A DNA stretch of 38,456 nt, taken from contig JAAWDY010000057.1 of assembly GCA_022793995.1 (NCBI GenBank), positions 1-38,456 on the forward strand, read 5' to 3'. The notes under the pieces are model-generated. The model did not search any database. It was not told the DNA's origin and saw only the letters and a list, made by a program, of their open reading frames with translations. Position 1 is the first letter of the stretch. Every line of letters starts with the position of its first letter. The stretch is from Coprococcus sp. GTDB taxonomy: Bacteria > Bacillota > Clostridia > Lachnospirales > Lachnospiraceae. Below are positions 26,051 through 34,046 of the stretch, in pieces. The position numbers and the translations under genes were made by a program.

Positions 26051-26182
26051 TTTTCAGCCTAGCAGACAGTATTGTGCTGAAAAAATTCCACCTGTACGGT
26101 TGAAAGTGCAATGTCTGCTTATATGCAAAGCATAGCGCATCCATTTCCTTTCTGAATCCTGCTGTGAATCGCAACCGTACAG
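26051..26182 (-). ncRNA. structured 5' leader of the S1-domain gene (candidate cis-regulatory RNA)
   Basis: Two perfect stems: an outer hairpin with CTGTACGGTTG (26092-26102) and CAACCGTACAG (26172-26182), and a second with TTTTCAGC (26051-26058) and GCTGAAAA (26076-26083) just before the ribosome site. The loop of one contains AGCAGACA (26061-26068) and the loop of the other contains TGTCTGCT (26112-26119). These are exact complements, able to form a loop-loop contact or an alternative fold. A small TATGC-AAA-GCATA hairpin (26122-26134) lies inside the large loop. No known RNA family is recognised. Confidence 0.5.
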
Positions 26183-26206
26183 TTAGAAAAATTTATAACA
26201 TTATTC

Positions 26207-26215
26207 AGTATAACA
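26207..26215 (-). promoter_or_regulatory. extended -10 promoter of the S1-domain gene
   Basis: On the minus strand the sequence is TGTTATACT (TGn plus TATACT). The predicted start near 26200 lies just outside the structured leader, so the whole fold would be transcribed. Confidence 0.5.
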
Positions 26216-26339
26216 CAGTTTTGCGAGAATAGGAACCGAAAAAAAGCAAAAGTTTTTGGATTGTTTATGGAAATTGGTTGACGAATGCAATAAAAAATGG
26301 CAAGCTTATATTTATGAAGAAAAAGGAAAGCGAGAAGAA

Positions 26340-27992
26340 ATGGAAAACAAAGAGTCAAAAAAAGTTTATGTTGTAGGGCACAAGAACCCGGATACGGATT
26401 CTATCTGCTCGGCGATCGCCTACGCCAACTTAAAGCAGCAGGTCACAGGCGGCAGATACGAAGCGAAAAGAGCGGGGGATTTGAACGGGGAGACGACATA
26501 CGTGCTGGAGCATTTCGGGGTTGAAGCTCCGGCATATTTAAGCGATGTCCACCTACAGGTCAAGGATCTGGATATCCGTAGGATTGCGGGAGTGATGGGG
26601 CAGGCATCCATTAAAGAAGCCTGGTCCCGCATGCGGGAAGAGAATATCAGGACGCTTCCGATCCTGCGGGGAGACAGGCTGGAAGGGCTGATTACGATCG
26701 GGGATATCGCAAATTCTTATATGGAGATGTACGACAGCCATACCTTATCAACGGCAAGGACGCAGTATAAGAATATCGTAAATACCCTGGACGGCACGAT
26801 CGTGACGGGGAATGAACACGGGTATTTTCTCAAAGGTAAGGTGCTCATCGCAGCATCCAGCCCGGATCTCATGGAGAATCTTATCGAGCAGGACGACATG
26901 GTTATTCTGGGGAACCGCTACGAGTCCCAGCTCTGCGCGATCGAGATGGATGCGAGCTGTCTGGTAATCTGCCAGAGTTCCCAGATCTCCAGGACGATCA
27001 AGAAGATGGCGGCGGAGAGGGACATTGTGATTATTCAGACTCCCCACGACACGTTCACGGCAGCCCGTTTAATCAACCAGAGTATCCCGGTCAAGTTTTT
27101 CATGAGCAAAGCGAATCTGGAGACCTTCCGGCTGGATGATTATGTGGACGAGGTCAGGGAAGTCATGGCGAAGAAAAAATACCGGGATTTCCCCGTGATT
27201 GACGAAAACGGGGGATTTGCCGGATTCATTTCTCGGAGACGGTTGATGAGTTCGCGCAAGAAACAGGTGATCCTGGTGGATCATAATGAAAAATCACAGA
27301 CAGTCGACGGAATCGAGGAAGCGGAGATTCTGGAGATCATAGACCACCACAGGCTGGGAAATATGGAGACGATAAATCCGGTATATTTCCGTAACCAGCC
27401 CGTGGGCTGTACTGCTACGATCGTGTACCAGATGTATCAGGAAAGCGGGGTTAAGGTGGATAAGACCATGGCAGCGCTTTTGTGTTCCGCGATCATATCG
27501 GATACGCTTTTATTCCGTTCGCCCACCTGCACGATGATAGATGAGGCAGCGGCGACTGCTCTGGCGCAGATTGCCGGGATCGATATGGAACAGCATGCAA
27601 AAGCCATGTTCAATGCAGGGAGTGATCTGTGCGATAAGTCGGCGGAGGAGATCTGTTTTATGGATTTCAAGGTATTTAATGCCAATGGGGTGGCGTTCGG
27701 CGTAGGACAGATCACCTCTATGAACCAGGAAGAATTGGATGATGTGCGCGGCCGCCTGGCATCCTACTTAGAAACAGCAAGGCGGGAGCAGAGGCTTGAC
27801 CTGATCTACCTGATGCTCACCAATATCTTAGAAGAGTCGACTGAGCTTCTCTTTTGCGGCGACGGGGCAAAGGGGCAGATCATAGACGCCTTTGAACTAC
27901 CGGAGGATACGGATCGGATATTCCTTCGCGGCGTTGTATCTCGTAAGAAACAGCTTATACCTGTTGTGGTGAATTACTTGCAGCAGAGATAG
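26340..27992 (+). CDS. ppaC: family II (Mn/Co-dependent) inorganic pyrophosphatase with CBS and DRTGG domains
   Basis: Hydrolyses pyrophosphate to phosphate. 550 residues from ATG 26340 (MENKESKKVYVVGHKNPD). The DHH catalytic domain is split by a regulatory insert: metal ligands H14, D18 and D20 (GHKNPDTDS), CBS 1 (about 70-125), DRTGG-like region (about 130-245), CBS 2 (about 255-305), then the DHH motif (IIDHHR), SDTLLFRSPT and the DHHA2 substrate domain to the end with SRKKQ. This layout is known from clostridial CBS-PPases, where adenine nucleotides bind the CBS pair and control activity. An in-frame frame extension upstream to 26256 has no ribosome site and is ignored. It is divergent from the S1-domain gene, and the next gene follows closely. 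Confidence 0.95.
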   Translation: MENKESKKVYVVGHKNPDTDSICSAIAYANLKQQVTGGRYEAKRAGDLNGETTYVLEHFGVEAPAYLSDVHLQVKDLDIRRIAGVMGQASIKEAWSRMREENIRTLPILRGDRLEGLITIGDIANSYMEMYDSHTLSTARTQYKNIVNTLDGTIVTGNEHGYFLKGKVLIAASSPDLMENLIEQDDMVILGNRYESQLCAIEMDASCLVICQSSQISRTIKKMAAERDIVIIQTPHDTFTAARLINQSIPVKFFMSKANLETFRLDDYVDEVREVMAKKKYRDFPVIDENGGFAGFISRRRLMSSRKKQVILVDHNEKSQTVDGIEEAEILEIIDHHRLGNMETINPVYFRNQPVGCTATIVYQMYQESGVKVDKTMAALLCSAIISDTLLFRSPTCTMIDEAAATALAQIAGIDMEQHAKAMFNAGSDLCDKSAEEICFMDFKVFNANGVAFGVGQITSMNQEELDDVRGRLASYLETARREQRLDLIYLMLTNILEESTELLFCGDGAKGQIIDAFELPEDTDRIFLRGVVSRKKQLIPVVVNYLQQR

Positions 27993-28016
27993 ACACATAC
28001 AGATAAGGAGGAAGAC

Positions 28017-28577
28017 ATGGCAAAGCAAATATGGAAAGCGGGGAATATGCTCTACCCGCTTCCAGCAGTCCTGGTAAGCGTTGCGGACCGGGAGGGGAAG
28101 ATGAACATGATAACCGTGGCCTGGGTAGGAACCGTGTGTACCAACCCGCCGATGGTGACGATCTCCGTGCGCCCGGAGCGCTATTCTTACCATATGATTG
28201 ACGAGAGCGGGGAATTTGTCATCAACCTTACCACAGAAAAACTGGCATGCGCTGCGGACTATTGCGGCGTAAGGTCCGGCCGGGATGTGGATAAGTTTAA
28301 AGAAACAAAACTGACGCCGGAGAAGGCAGAACATGTGAAGTGCCCTCTCATTAAGGAAAGCCCGGTCTGTATTGAGTGCCGGGTGGTAAGAAAAGAAGAA
28401 CTGGGATCACACCATATGTTTCTGGCCGAAGTACTGGCCGTTCATGTAGATGAAGAATACTTGGATGATCAGAACCGGTTTGCGCTGGAAAAAGCAGGGC
28501 TGATTACGTATTCCCACGGCGAATATTACAAGATGGGAAAACGTCTCGGGACCTTCGGATACAGTGTCCGGAAATAG
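28017..28577 (+). CDS. flavin reductase family protein (FMN-binding)
   Basis: A 186-residue FMN-binding split-barrel protein, like flavoredoxin or a flavin reductase. Conserved features: PLPAVLVSV at the start of the barrel, the GKMNMITVAWVGTVCTNPP flavin-binding stretch, SVRPERYSYHMI and EFVINL. The start follows AAGGAGGAAGAC. It begins 24 bases after the pyrophosphatase stop and is probably cotranscribed with it. A terminator hairpin follows. The electron donor and partner are unknown. Confidence 0.9.
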   Translation: MAKQIWKAGNMLYPLPAVLVSVADREGKMNMITVAWVGTVCTNPPMVTISVRPERYSYHMIDESGEFVINLTTEKLACAADYCGVRSGRDVDKFKETKLTPEKAEHVKCPLIKESPVCIECRVVRKEELGSHHMFLAEVLAVHVDEEYLDDQNRFALEKAGLITYSHGEYYKMGKRLGTFGYSVRK

Positions 28578-28613
28578 TGTATGAAATAACGGGAAGTACA
28601 TAGGGAAGCCAAG

Positions 28614-28644
28614 AAAGCATTGGAATGGATTTCCAGTGCTTTTT
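28614..28644 (+). terminator. intrinsic terminator after the flavin reductase gene
   Basis: AAAGCATTGGAA (28614-28625) pairs with TTCCAGTGCTTT (28631-28642) with one mismatch, and the right arm runs into five T. Confidence 0.85.
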
Positions 28645-28652
28645 ATCATCAT

Positions 28653-28763
28653 ATCATATGGGAAATTACGTTTCCTAATATGATAAAAAACCTCCGGGAA
28701 GATGATCTCGTTTCGCTGGGTAAGTGCCCTTTGGGTATGCAGGGATATTTGACTTCTGCATAC
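28653..28763 (+). promoter_or_regulatory. two inverted repeats upstream of the deacetylase gene
   Basis: Hairpin 1: ATCATAT + GGAAA (28653-28665) pairs with TTTCC + ATATGAT (28671-28684) around a TTACG loop with a small bulge. Hairpin 2: GTATGCAG (28735-28742) pairs perfectly with CTGCATAC (28756-28763). Together they fill most of the gap between the previous terminator and the deacetylase start. A role as operator or leader structure is open. Confidence 0.4.
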
Positions 28764-28844
28764 ACGGCCGGGAAGTTATACAATGGAAAGGGGCGGCATA
28801 TATTGCAAACAGAACGAAATGAAGATGGAATATGAGGTGAAAGT

Positions 28845-29573
28845 TTGCGGTATCGTTTGCTAAAAACATTATGCGGGGTTTTCTATGTACTTTGCTTTCT
28901 TCTGGTATGGGGCGTCCTGCAAAATGGGCAGACCGTGCTGTCTGAGATCACGGAAAACGACCGTCTTTTGGAGGCGGCGGTAGAAGGTGAATTATCCGGA
29001 GAATCAAAGTCTGCAAAACCCCGCCGTATAGCGATTACTTTTGACGATGGGCCGGCGGAGGAAAGTACTCCTATTCTCCTGGACGGTCTAAAAGAAAGAG
29101 GCGTGAAGGCCACTTTTTTTGTGATTGGAAAAAATGTCCAGAGCCATCCGGAGCTTGTCAAACGGGAAGCTGCGGAGGGACACCTGATCGGAAACCATAC
29201 GTATCATCATACGAATCTGGCGTCAGTCTCCGACGAAAAAGCATTGGAAGAGATCGCCCAAACTAGCCGTCTGGTGGAGGAACTTACGGGAGAACGGACG
29301 GAGTACGTACGTGCGCCTTTTGGGGCATGGAAGAAAAACCTGGAGGAGGAACTGGATGTGATCCCGGTCAAATGGAGTGTAGATCCTCTGGACTGGACGA
29401 CAGAGAACGAAGATGATATTGTAAATAAAGTAGTGACGCAGGTGCAGGAAAATGATATCATCTTACTGCACGACTGCTATAGATCTTCTGTGAACGCGGC
29501 GCTTCGTATTATTGATATTCTGCAGAAAGAGGGCTATGATTTTGTGACAGTCGATGAATTATTGTTAGATTGA
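28845..29573 (+). CDS. polysaccharide deacetylase (NodB domain)
   Basis: A 242-residue membrane-anchored metal-dependent carbohydrate deacetylase, probably acting on peptidoglycan (PgdA/PdaA-like). An N-terminal helix (about 8-25) anchors or exports it. NodB domain about 60-235: TFDDGP with D67/D68, metal ligands H118 and H122 (NHTYHH), RAPFG (156-160), DPLDW (180-184) and LLHD with H209. These five motifs are complete, so the enzyme should be active. The start is TTG 28845 behind GAGGTGAAAG. It likely starts a run of same-strand genes with tcdA and rarA. Confidence 0.92.
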   Translation: MRYRLLKTLCGVFYVLCFLLVWGVLQNGQTVLSEITENDRLLEAAVEGELSGESKSAKPRRIAITFDDGPAEESTPILLDGLKERGVKATFFVIGKNVQSHPELVKREAAEGHLIGNHTYHHTNLASVSDEKALEEIAQTSRLVEELTGERTEYVRAPFGAWKKNLEEELDVIPVKWSVDPLDWTTENEDDIVNKVVTQVQENDIILLHDCYRSSVNAALRIIDILQKEGYDFVTVDELLLD

Positions 29574-29586
29574 GGACGGAGAAATA

Positions 29587-30324
29587 ATGATGCAGGAATT
29601 TACAAGAACAGAACTTTTGGTCGGGCAGGAAGGCATGAAAAGGCTTCGGGAGGCATCGGTCATGGTGTTCGGAGTGGGAGGGGTCGGCTCCCATTGTATC
29701 GAAGCTCTGGCCAGGTGCGGAATCGGAAGGATGATACTGATTGATAACGACAAAGTGACGCTTTCAAATATCAACCGGCAGTCCATCGCTTATCACAGTA
29801 CGGTGGGAAGGTATAAGACGGAAGTGATGAAAGAGAGGATCGAAGATATCTGTCCTGACATCCAGGTAAAGACTTATGAACGATTTATCCTCACGGATAA
29901 TCTGGAGGATATTTTGGAAGAGAAGCCGGATTATATCGTTGACGCTATCGATACGGTGACGGCAAAACTGGTAATCATTGAAAAGGCGAAGAGGAGGGGG
30001 ATTCCGATCATCAGCAGCATGGGGACGGGCAATAAGCTGCACCCGGAGATGTTCGAGATCGCGGATATCAGCCGGACCAGCGTGTGCCCGCTGTGCCGCG
30101 TCATGCGTCGGGAGCTGAAAAGCCGAGGGATAAAAGGGGTGAAAGTCCTGTACTCGAAGGAGAAACCCCTCGTCCCCGCCGTAGCGATGCCTGTGGAAGA
30201 ATTGGGAGTAAAAAGAAGTATCCCTGGAAGCATTTCTTTTGTTCCCCCCACAGCGGGGCTTTTTATAGCGGGTGAAACCATACGGGATCTGCTTAAGAGC
30301 GGCGGAACATATGAAACCATATGA
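29587..30324 (+). CDS. tcdA: tRNA threonylcarbamoyladenosine dehydratase (TcdA/CsdL)
   Basis: An E1-like enzyme that uses ATP to cyclise t6A to ct6A in tRNAs reading ANN codons. 245 residues in the ThiF/MoeB fold: nucleotide loop FGVGGVGSHCIEAL (about 28-41), DNDKVTLSNINRQ (about 53-65), DAIDTVTAK (about 119-127), a CPLC pair (about 161-164) and a C-terminal SISFVPPTAGL typical of TcdA. It starts 13 bases after the deacetylase stop, with adjacent ATG codons at 29587 and 29590. The call over other ThiF-like proteins rests on length and the C-terminal motif. Confidence 0.92.
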   Translation: MMQEFTRTELLVGQEGMKRLREASVMVFGVGGVGSHCIEALARCGIGRMILIDNDKVTLSNINRQSIAYHSTVGRYKTEVMKERIEDICPDIQVKTYERFILTDNLEDILEEKPDYIVDAIDTVTAKLVIIEKAKRRGIPIISSMGTGNKLHPEMFEIADISRTSVCPLCRVMRRELKSRGIKGVKVLYSKEKPLVPAVAMPVEELGVKRSIPGSISFVPPTAGLFIAGETIRDLLKSGGTYETI

Positions 30325-30359
30325 CGACGAAAAAATATAGGGAGGTTACTTAGGAGGAT

Positions 30360-31703
30360 ATGGATTTATTTGAATACATGAGGGAGACGAATAAGGAGAA
30401 AGAATCTCCACTGGCATCCAGGCTTCGGCCCACCTCTCTGGATGAGGTTGTGGGGCAGCAGCATATTATTGGAAAGGATAAGCTTTTATACCGGGCAATC
30501 CAGGCGGACAAGCTGAGTTCACTCATTTTCTACGGGCCTCCCGGAACGGGAAAGACGACGCTTGCCAAGGTGATCGCCCACACGACGAGCGCTGAATTTA
30601 CACAGATCAATGCGACATCCGCAGGGAAAAAGGATATGGAGGCTGTGGTGGAACAGGCCAAGCAGCTCCAAGGAATGTATCAGAAAAAAACAATCCTGTT
30701 CGTGGATGAGATACATCGCTTTAACAAGGGGCAGCAGGATTACTTGCTCCCATTTGTGGAGGACGGAACAATCATTCTGATTGGGGCGACGACGGAGAAT
30801 CCGTATTTTGAGGTGAACGGTGCGTTGATCTCGAGATCCAGTATATTTGAGCTGAAACCACTTTCCAGGGAAGACGTGGAGACGCTGATCCTGCGGGCGG
30901 TCCGGGATGAGAAGAAGGGGATGGGAAGCTACCGCGCCGAGATGGATGAGGATGCCTTACATTTCCTTGCAGATCTTGCGGGAGGGGATGCAAGGGCGGC
31001 GTTAAATGCGGTAGAGCTGGGGATACTTACAACAAAAAGAAGCGGGGACGGGAAGATCCATATCACGCTGGATGTGGCGTCAGAGTGTATTCAAAAGCGG
31101 GTTGTGAGGTATGATAAGACAGGAGACAATCATTACGACACGATTTCGGCGTTTATCAAAAGTATGCGCGGCTCCGACCCGGACGCGGCGGTATATTATT
31201 TAGCGAAGATGCTGTACGCGGGGGAGGATATCCGTTTTATCGCGAGGCGGATCATGATCTGTGCGTCAGAGGATGTGGGAAATGCAGATCCCATGGCGCT
31301 TGTGCTTGCGGTGAGCGCCGCGCAGGCAGTGGAACGGATTGGAATGCCGGAGGCGCAGATCATCTTGTCTCAGGCGGCGCTCTACGTTGCGTCGGCGCCT
31401 AAAAGCAACGCGTCCTGTCGGGCGGTCTTTTCAGCGCTTGAAAATGTGCAGGCACATCGCACAACGGTTCCATCCCATCTACAGGACTCACATTATAAAG
31501 GGGCCGGAAAATTAGGGCATGGCCTGGGATACAAATACGCCCACGATTATCCAGATCATTACGTAAGGCAGCAGTATCTTCCGGACGAAATCAAAGACGC
31601 GGTATTTTACCGGATGGACGGCATGGGAGAAGAGGCGGAAATCGAGAAACGGCTGCGTAGGTTAAGGGAAAGGGATGCGCCGGAAACGCAGGATTTCATT
31701 TAA
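30360..31703 (+). CDS. rarA: replication-associated recombination protein A (RarA/MgsA AAA+ ATPase)
   Basis: A clamp-loader-like AAA+ ATPase that acts at stalled replication forks. 447 residues: Walker A YGPPGTGKTT (58-67), Walker B ILFVDEIHRFNKGQQD (about 112-127), sensor 1 in IGATTENP, a lid with GGDARAALNAVE, then the C-terminal tetramerisation domain (about 300-430) with YVASAPKSNA and the near-terminal YKYAHDYPDHYVRQQYLP. The start follows GGAGG at a short distance. It lies 35 bases after tcdA and is probably in the same transcript. Confidence 0.96.
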   Translation: MDLFEYMRETNKEKESPLASRLRPTSLDEVVGQQHIIGKDKLLYRAIQADKLSSLIFYGPPGTGKTTLAKVIAHTTSAEFTQINATSAGKKDMEAVVEQAKQLQGMYQKKTILFVDEIHRFNKGQQDYLLPFVEDGTIILIGATTENPYFEVNGALISRSSIFELKPLSREDVETLILRAVRDEKKGMGSYRAEMDEDALHFLADLAGGDARAALNAVELGILTTKRSGDGKIHITLDVASECIQKRVVRYDKTGDNHYDTISAFIKSMRGSDPDAAVYYLAKMLYAGEDIRFIARRIMICASEDVGNADPMALVLAVSAAQAVERIGMPEAQIILSQAALYVASAPKSNASCRAVFSALENVQAHRTTVPSHLQDSHYKGAGKLGHGLGYKYAHDYPDHYVRQQYLPDEIKDAVFYRMDGMGEEAEIEKRLRRLRERDAPETQDFI

Positions 31704-31721
31704 AACGGAAATCACTTTATT

Positions 31722-31741
31722 CGCGCAGAAAGCATTGCGCG
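31722..31741 (+). terminator. probable terminator after rarA
   Basis: A 6-bp stem CGCGCA / TGCGCG with an 8-base loop, followed by a T-rich stretch (CTTCCTTGATTTTG), 19 bases after the rarA stop. It is a moderate match. Confidence 0.5.
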
Positions 31742-31778
31742 GCTTCCTTGATTTTGTTAAGATAAGCGTAACAGAAAA

Positions 31779-31813
31779 CGAGTGTGCTGAATAGAATCAA
31801 GTCAGCACACTCG
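31779..31813 (-). terminator. 12-bp perfect hairpin before nfeD; U-tract on the minus strand
   Basis: CGAGTGTGCTGA pairs with TCAGCACACTCG around an 11-base loop. On the minus strand it is followed by TTTTCTGTT, so it would stop antisense transcription. On the plus strand it lies only 17 bases before the NfeD start, next to the ribosome site, and has no U-tract. Confidence 0.55.
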
Positions 31814-31830
31814 AGAAAGGAAGTGATGGG

Positions 31831-32283
31831 ATGCTGAATCAGGAAAGCTTTATTACGATCGGTTGGCTGGTTCTTTTGGTTGCTCTTTTGGTAATTGAGA
31901 TTATCACAGTGGGGCTGACGAGTATCTGGGCGGCTGGAGGAGCGCTCGCAGCGTTGATCCTGGACGTCATCGGAGTTCCCCTTGTCGGACAGGTGATCGC
32001 CTTTTTTGTAGTGACTTTTGTTCTTCTGTATTTCACCAGGCCGTTTGCCGTGAAGTTCATCAATGCGCAGCGGGTGAAGACCAACTATGAAGGGATCATC
32101 GGGAAGACGATCCGCATTGCGGAGAAAGTGGACAACATGAGTCAGACAGGAATGGCGGTAGTGAACGGTCAGGAATGGACCGTTAGGGCAGAACGGGATG
32201 AAGACATCCTGGAGCCGGGAACGATCGCGAAAGTGATTAATATTTCCGGTGTGAAACTTATTGTAAAGAAAGAGGAGGGTTAA
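31831..32283 (+). CDS. NfeD-like membrane protein
   Basis: A short NfeD (YuaF/YbbK-type) protein of 150 residues. Two to three membrane helices (about 8-28, 33-50 and 53-72) are followed by a C-terminal OB-fold (about 85-148, with GKTIRIAEKV and NGQEWTVRAE). NfeD proteins pair with SPFH proteins in membrane microdomains, and the SPFH gene follows directly after one base. The start follows AAAGGAAGTG. Both genes are surely cotranscribed. Confidence 0.9.
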   Translation: MLNQESFITIGWLVLLVALLVIEIITVGLTSIWAAGGALAALILDVIGVPLVGQVIAFFVVTFVLLYFTRPFAVKFINAQRVKTNYEGIIGKTIRIAEKVDNMSQTGMAVVNGQEWTVRAERDEDILEPGTIAKVINISGVKLIVKKEEG

Positions 32284-32284
32284 C

Positions 32285-33217
32285 ATGAAAATTTTTGGAG
32301 CTGTTGCATTGTTGATTGTGATTGTTATTGCTTTATTGATCTTGATCTCCAATATCAAGATCGTTCCACAGGCAAGGGCGCTGGTTATCGAACGGCTTGG
32401 CGCGTACAGGGCGACATGGGGAGTCGGACTTCATTTTAAGATGCCGATTATCGAGCGTGTGGCAAGGCGTGTGGACTTAAAGGAGCAGGTTGTCGATTTC
32501 CCGCCGCAGCCGGTGATTACGAAAGATAATGTTACTATGCAGATCGATACGGTTGTATTTTACCAGATCACGGATCCCAAGCTGTTCTGCTATGGAGTAG
32601 CGAATCCGATTATGGCGATCGAGAATCTGACAGCGACTACGCTGCGAAATATCATCGGCGATCTGGAACTGGATCAGACTTTGACTTCCAGGGAAACGAT
32701 CAATACCAAGATGCGGGCATCCCTCGATGTGGCGACAGACCCATGGGGTATCAAGGTGAACCGTGTGGAGCTGAAGAATATCATACCGCCAACCGCGATC
32801 CGCGACGCCATGGAGAAGCAGATGAAGGCGGAACGTGAGAGACGTGAGGCCATCCTCCGTGCGGAAGGCGAGAAGAAGTCCACAGTACTTGTCGCAGAAG
32901 GCGAGAAGGAATCCGTCATTCTGAAGGCGGAAGCAGCGAAGCAGGCGGCGATCCTTCAGGCCGAGGCGGAGAAAGAAAAGCGGATTAAGGAAGCGGAAGG
33001 TGAGGCGGAAGCGATCCTCAAGGTACAGCAGGCTAACGCAGATGGTATCCGGTTTATCCGCGAGGCCGGCGCGGACGAAGCCGTACTTCGGATCAAGAGC
33101 CTGGAAGCATTTGAACACGCGGCGGACGGCAAGGCGACGAAGATCATCATTCCATCTGAGATCCAGGGTATGGCAGGTCTTGCGAAAAGCGTAAAAGAGA
33201 TCATGTCCGACAAATAA
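32285..33217 (+). CDS. SPFH/band 7 (stomatin-like, QmcA type) membrane protein
   Basis: A 310-residue membrane scaffold protein. An N-terminal helix (about 4-22) precedes an SPFH domain (about 25-180, with IVPQARALVIERLGAY and VDFPPQPVITKDNVTM). It is followed by a long Ala/Glu/Lys-rich coiled coil (about 180-255, repeated AEGEK and EAEKE units) and a C-terminal domain. It oligomerises at the membrane and is thought to organise lipid domains or protease complexes. The start follows GAGGAGGGTTAAC and lies next to the NfeD stop. A duplicated repeat follows before the next gene. Confidence 0.94.
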   Translation: MKIFGAVALLIVIVIALLILISNIKIVPQARALVIERLGAYRATWGVGLHFKMPIIERVARRVDLKEQVVDFPPQPVITKDNVTMQIDTVVFYQITDPKLFCYGVANPIMAIENLTATTLRNIIGDLELDQTLTSRETINTKMRASLDVATDPWGIKVNRVELKNIIPPTAIRDAMEKQMKAERERREAILRAEGEKKSTVLVAEGEKESVILKAEAAKQAAILQAEAEKEKRIKEAEGEAEAILKVQQANADGIRFIREAGADEAVLRIKSLEAFEHAADGKATKIIIPSEIQGMAGLAKSVKEIMSDK

Positions 33218-33311
33218 TCGCCTACTCGGCGATGAAAGATAGAGGAAGCCCCTCATATACATTCGGGGTACCTGAACTCAATCGCCTATTCGGCGATGAA
33301 AGATAGAGGAA
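33216..33311 (+). repeat. two 32-bp direct repeats with internal hairpins
   Basis: Copies at 33216-33247 and 33280-33311 differ by a single base (C/T in the loop). Each holds an ATCGCC / GGCGAT stem with a 5-base loop, followed by GAAAGATAGAGGAA. A further CCCC...GGGG hairpin lies between them. The second copy ends at the ribosome site of the LytTR regulator gene. Copy 1 starts at the SPFH stop codon. Confidence 0.9.
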
Positions 33312-33323
33312 AGGAGATGCGGG

Positions 33324-34046
33324 ATGATTCATGTGCTTATACTGGAAGACGATACGATTTCCCGGGAAGCGCTCACTGCGATCTTGTCTGAATATTCGGC
33401 GGAAATCTGTGTTCATCCGGCATCCTCCTATGAAGAGGCGAAGAAACTTCTGGAAGAGGATATCCGATACGGGCTTTTCCTGCTAGATGTGAACCTAAGC
33501 GGGGAGAGCCGGCAGGATATCGGCGGGATTATTTTTGCGAGGGAAGTGAGGGAACATTTCTGGTATACTTTTACCCCCATCGTTATGGTGACCGCAGTAG
33601 GAGCGATGGAGATGCAGGCGTACAGGGAGCTTCATTGTTATCAGTACCTTATGAAACCGTTCCAGAGACGCCAGGTGGAAGAGATCGTAGCAAAGCTTTT
33701 GGCAAAGGAAGATCAGGAGAGGCCGCCGGTCGTGACGGTGAAAAAAGGCGGAATCAATTATCAGATCGCATGCGCGGACATCCTGTATCTTGAGGCCGTA
33801 CACAGGGGGATTCGCATTCATTTGAAAAAGGAAAGCTGGGATGTGCCGTACGTCACGTTGAAGCAGATGCTCCAGAAGCTTCCGGAAGGAATGTTTATAC
33901 AATGCCACCGGGTGTATGCAGTGAACCGCCAGGAAGTAGAATACTACGATACAGTGAACCGTATCGTGAAGCTGAAAGGCTGCGTCGATACGGTGGAGAT
34001 CGGGGTGACGTATAAGGCGGAGATAGGGAGGATGATCAGTGGTTGA
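33324..34046 (+). CDS. LytTR-family response regulator
   Basis: A 240-residue regulator of the AgrA/LytR class. Receiver domain about 1-122 with E8/D9/D10, phospho-acceptor D55 (LLDVNLSG) and K111 (YLMKPF). LytTR DNA-binding domain about 138-235 (ILYLEAVHRGIRIHL, MFIQCHRVYAVNRQEVE). Such regulators bind pairs of short direct repeats. The start follows AAAGGAGATGCGGG. Its stop overlaps the kinase gene by 8 bases. No signal peptide gene or AgrB-like processing gene is visible, so the input is unknown. Confidence 0.94.
   Translation: MIHVLILEDDTISREALTAILSEYSAEICVHPASSYEEAKKLLEEDIRYGLFLLDVNLSGESRQDIGGIIFAREVREHFWYTFTPIVMVTAVGAMEMQAYRELHCYQYLMKPFQRRQVEEIVAKLLAKEDQERPPVVTVKKGGINYQIACADILYLEAVHRGIRIHLKKESWDVPYVTLKQMLQKLPEGMFIQCHRVYAVNRQEVEYYDTVNRIVKLKGCVDTVEIGVTYKAEIGRMISG

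Noticed and set aside
31717..32358. 213-codon minus-strand frame over the NfeD gene
   Set aside because: It is antisense to NfeD, crosses the hairpin region, and its translation is low complexity with no family resemblance.
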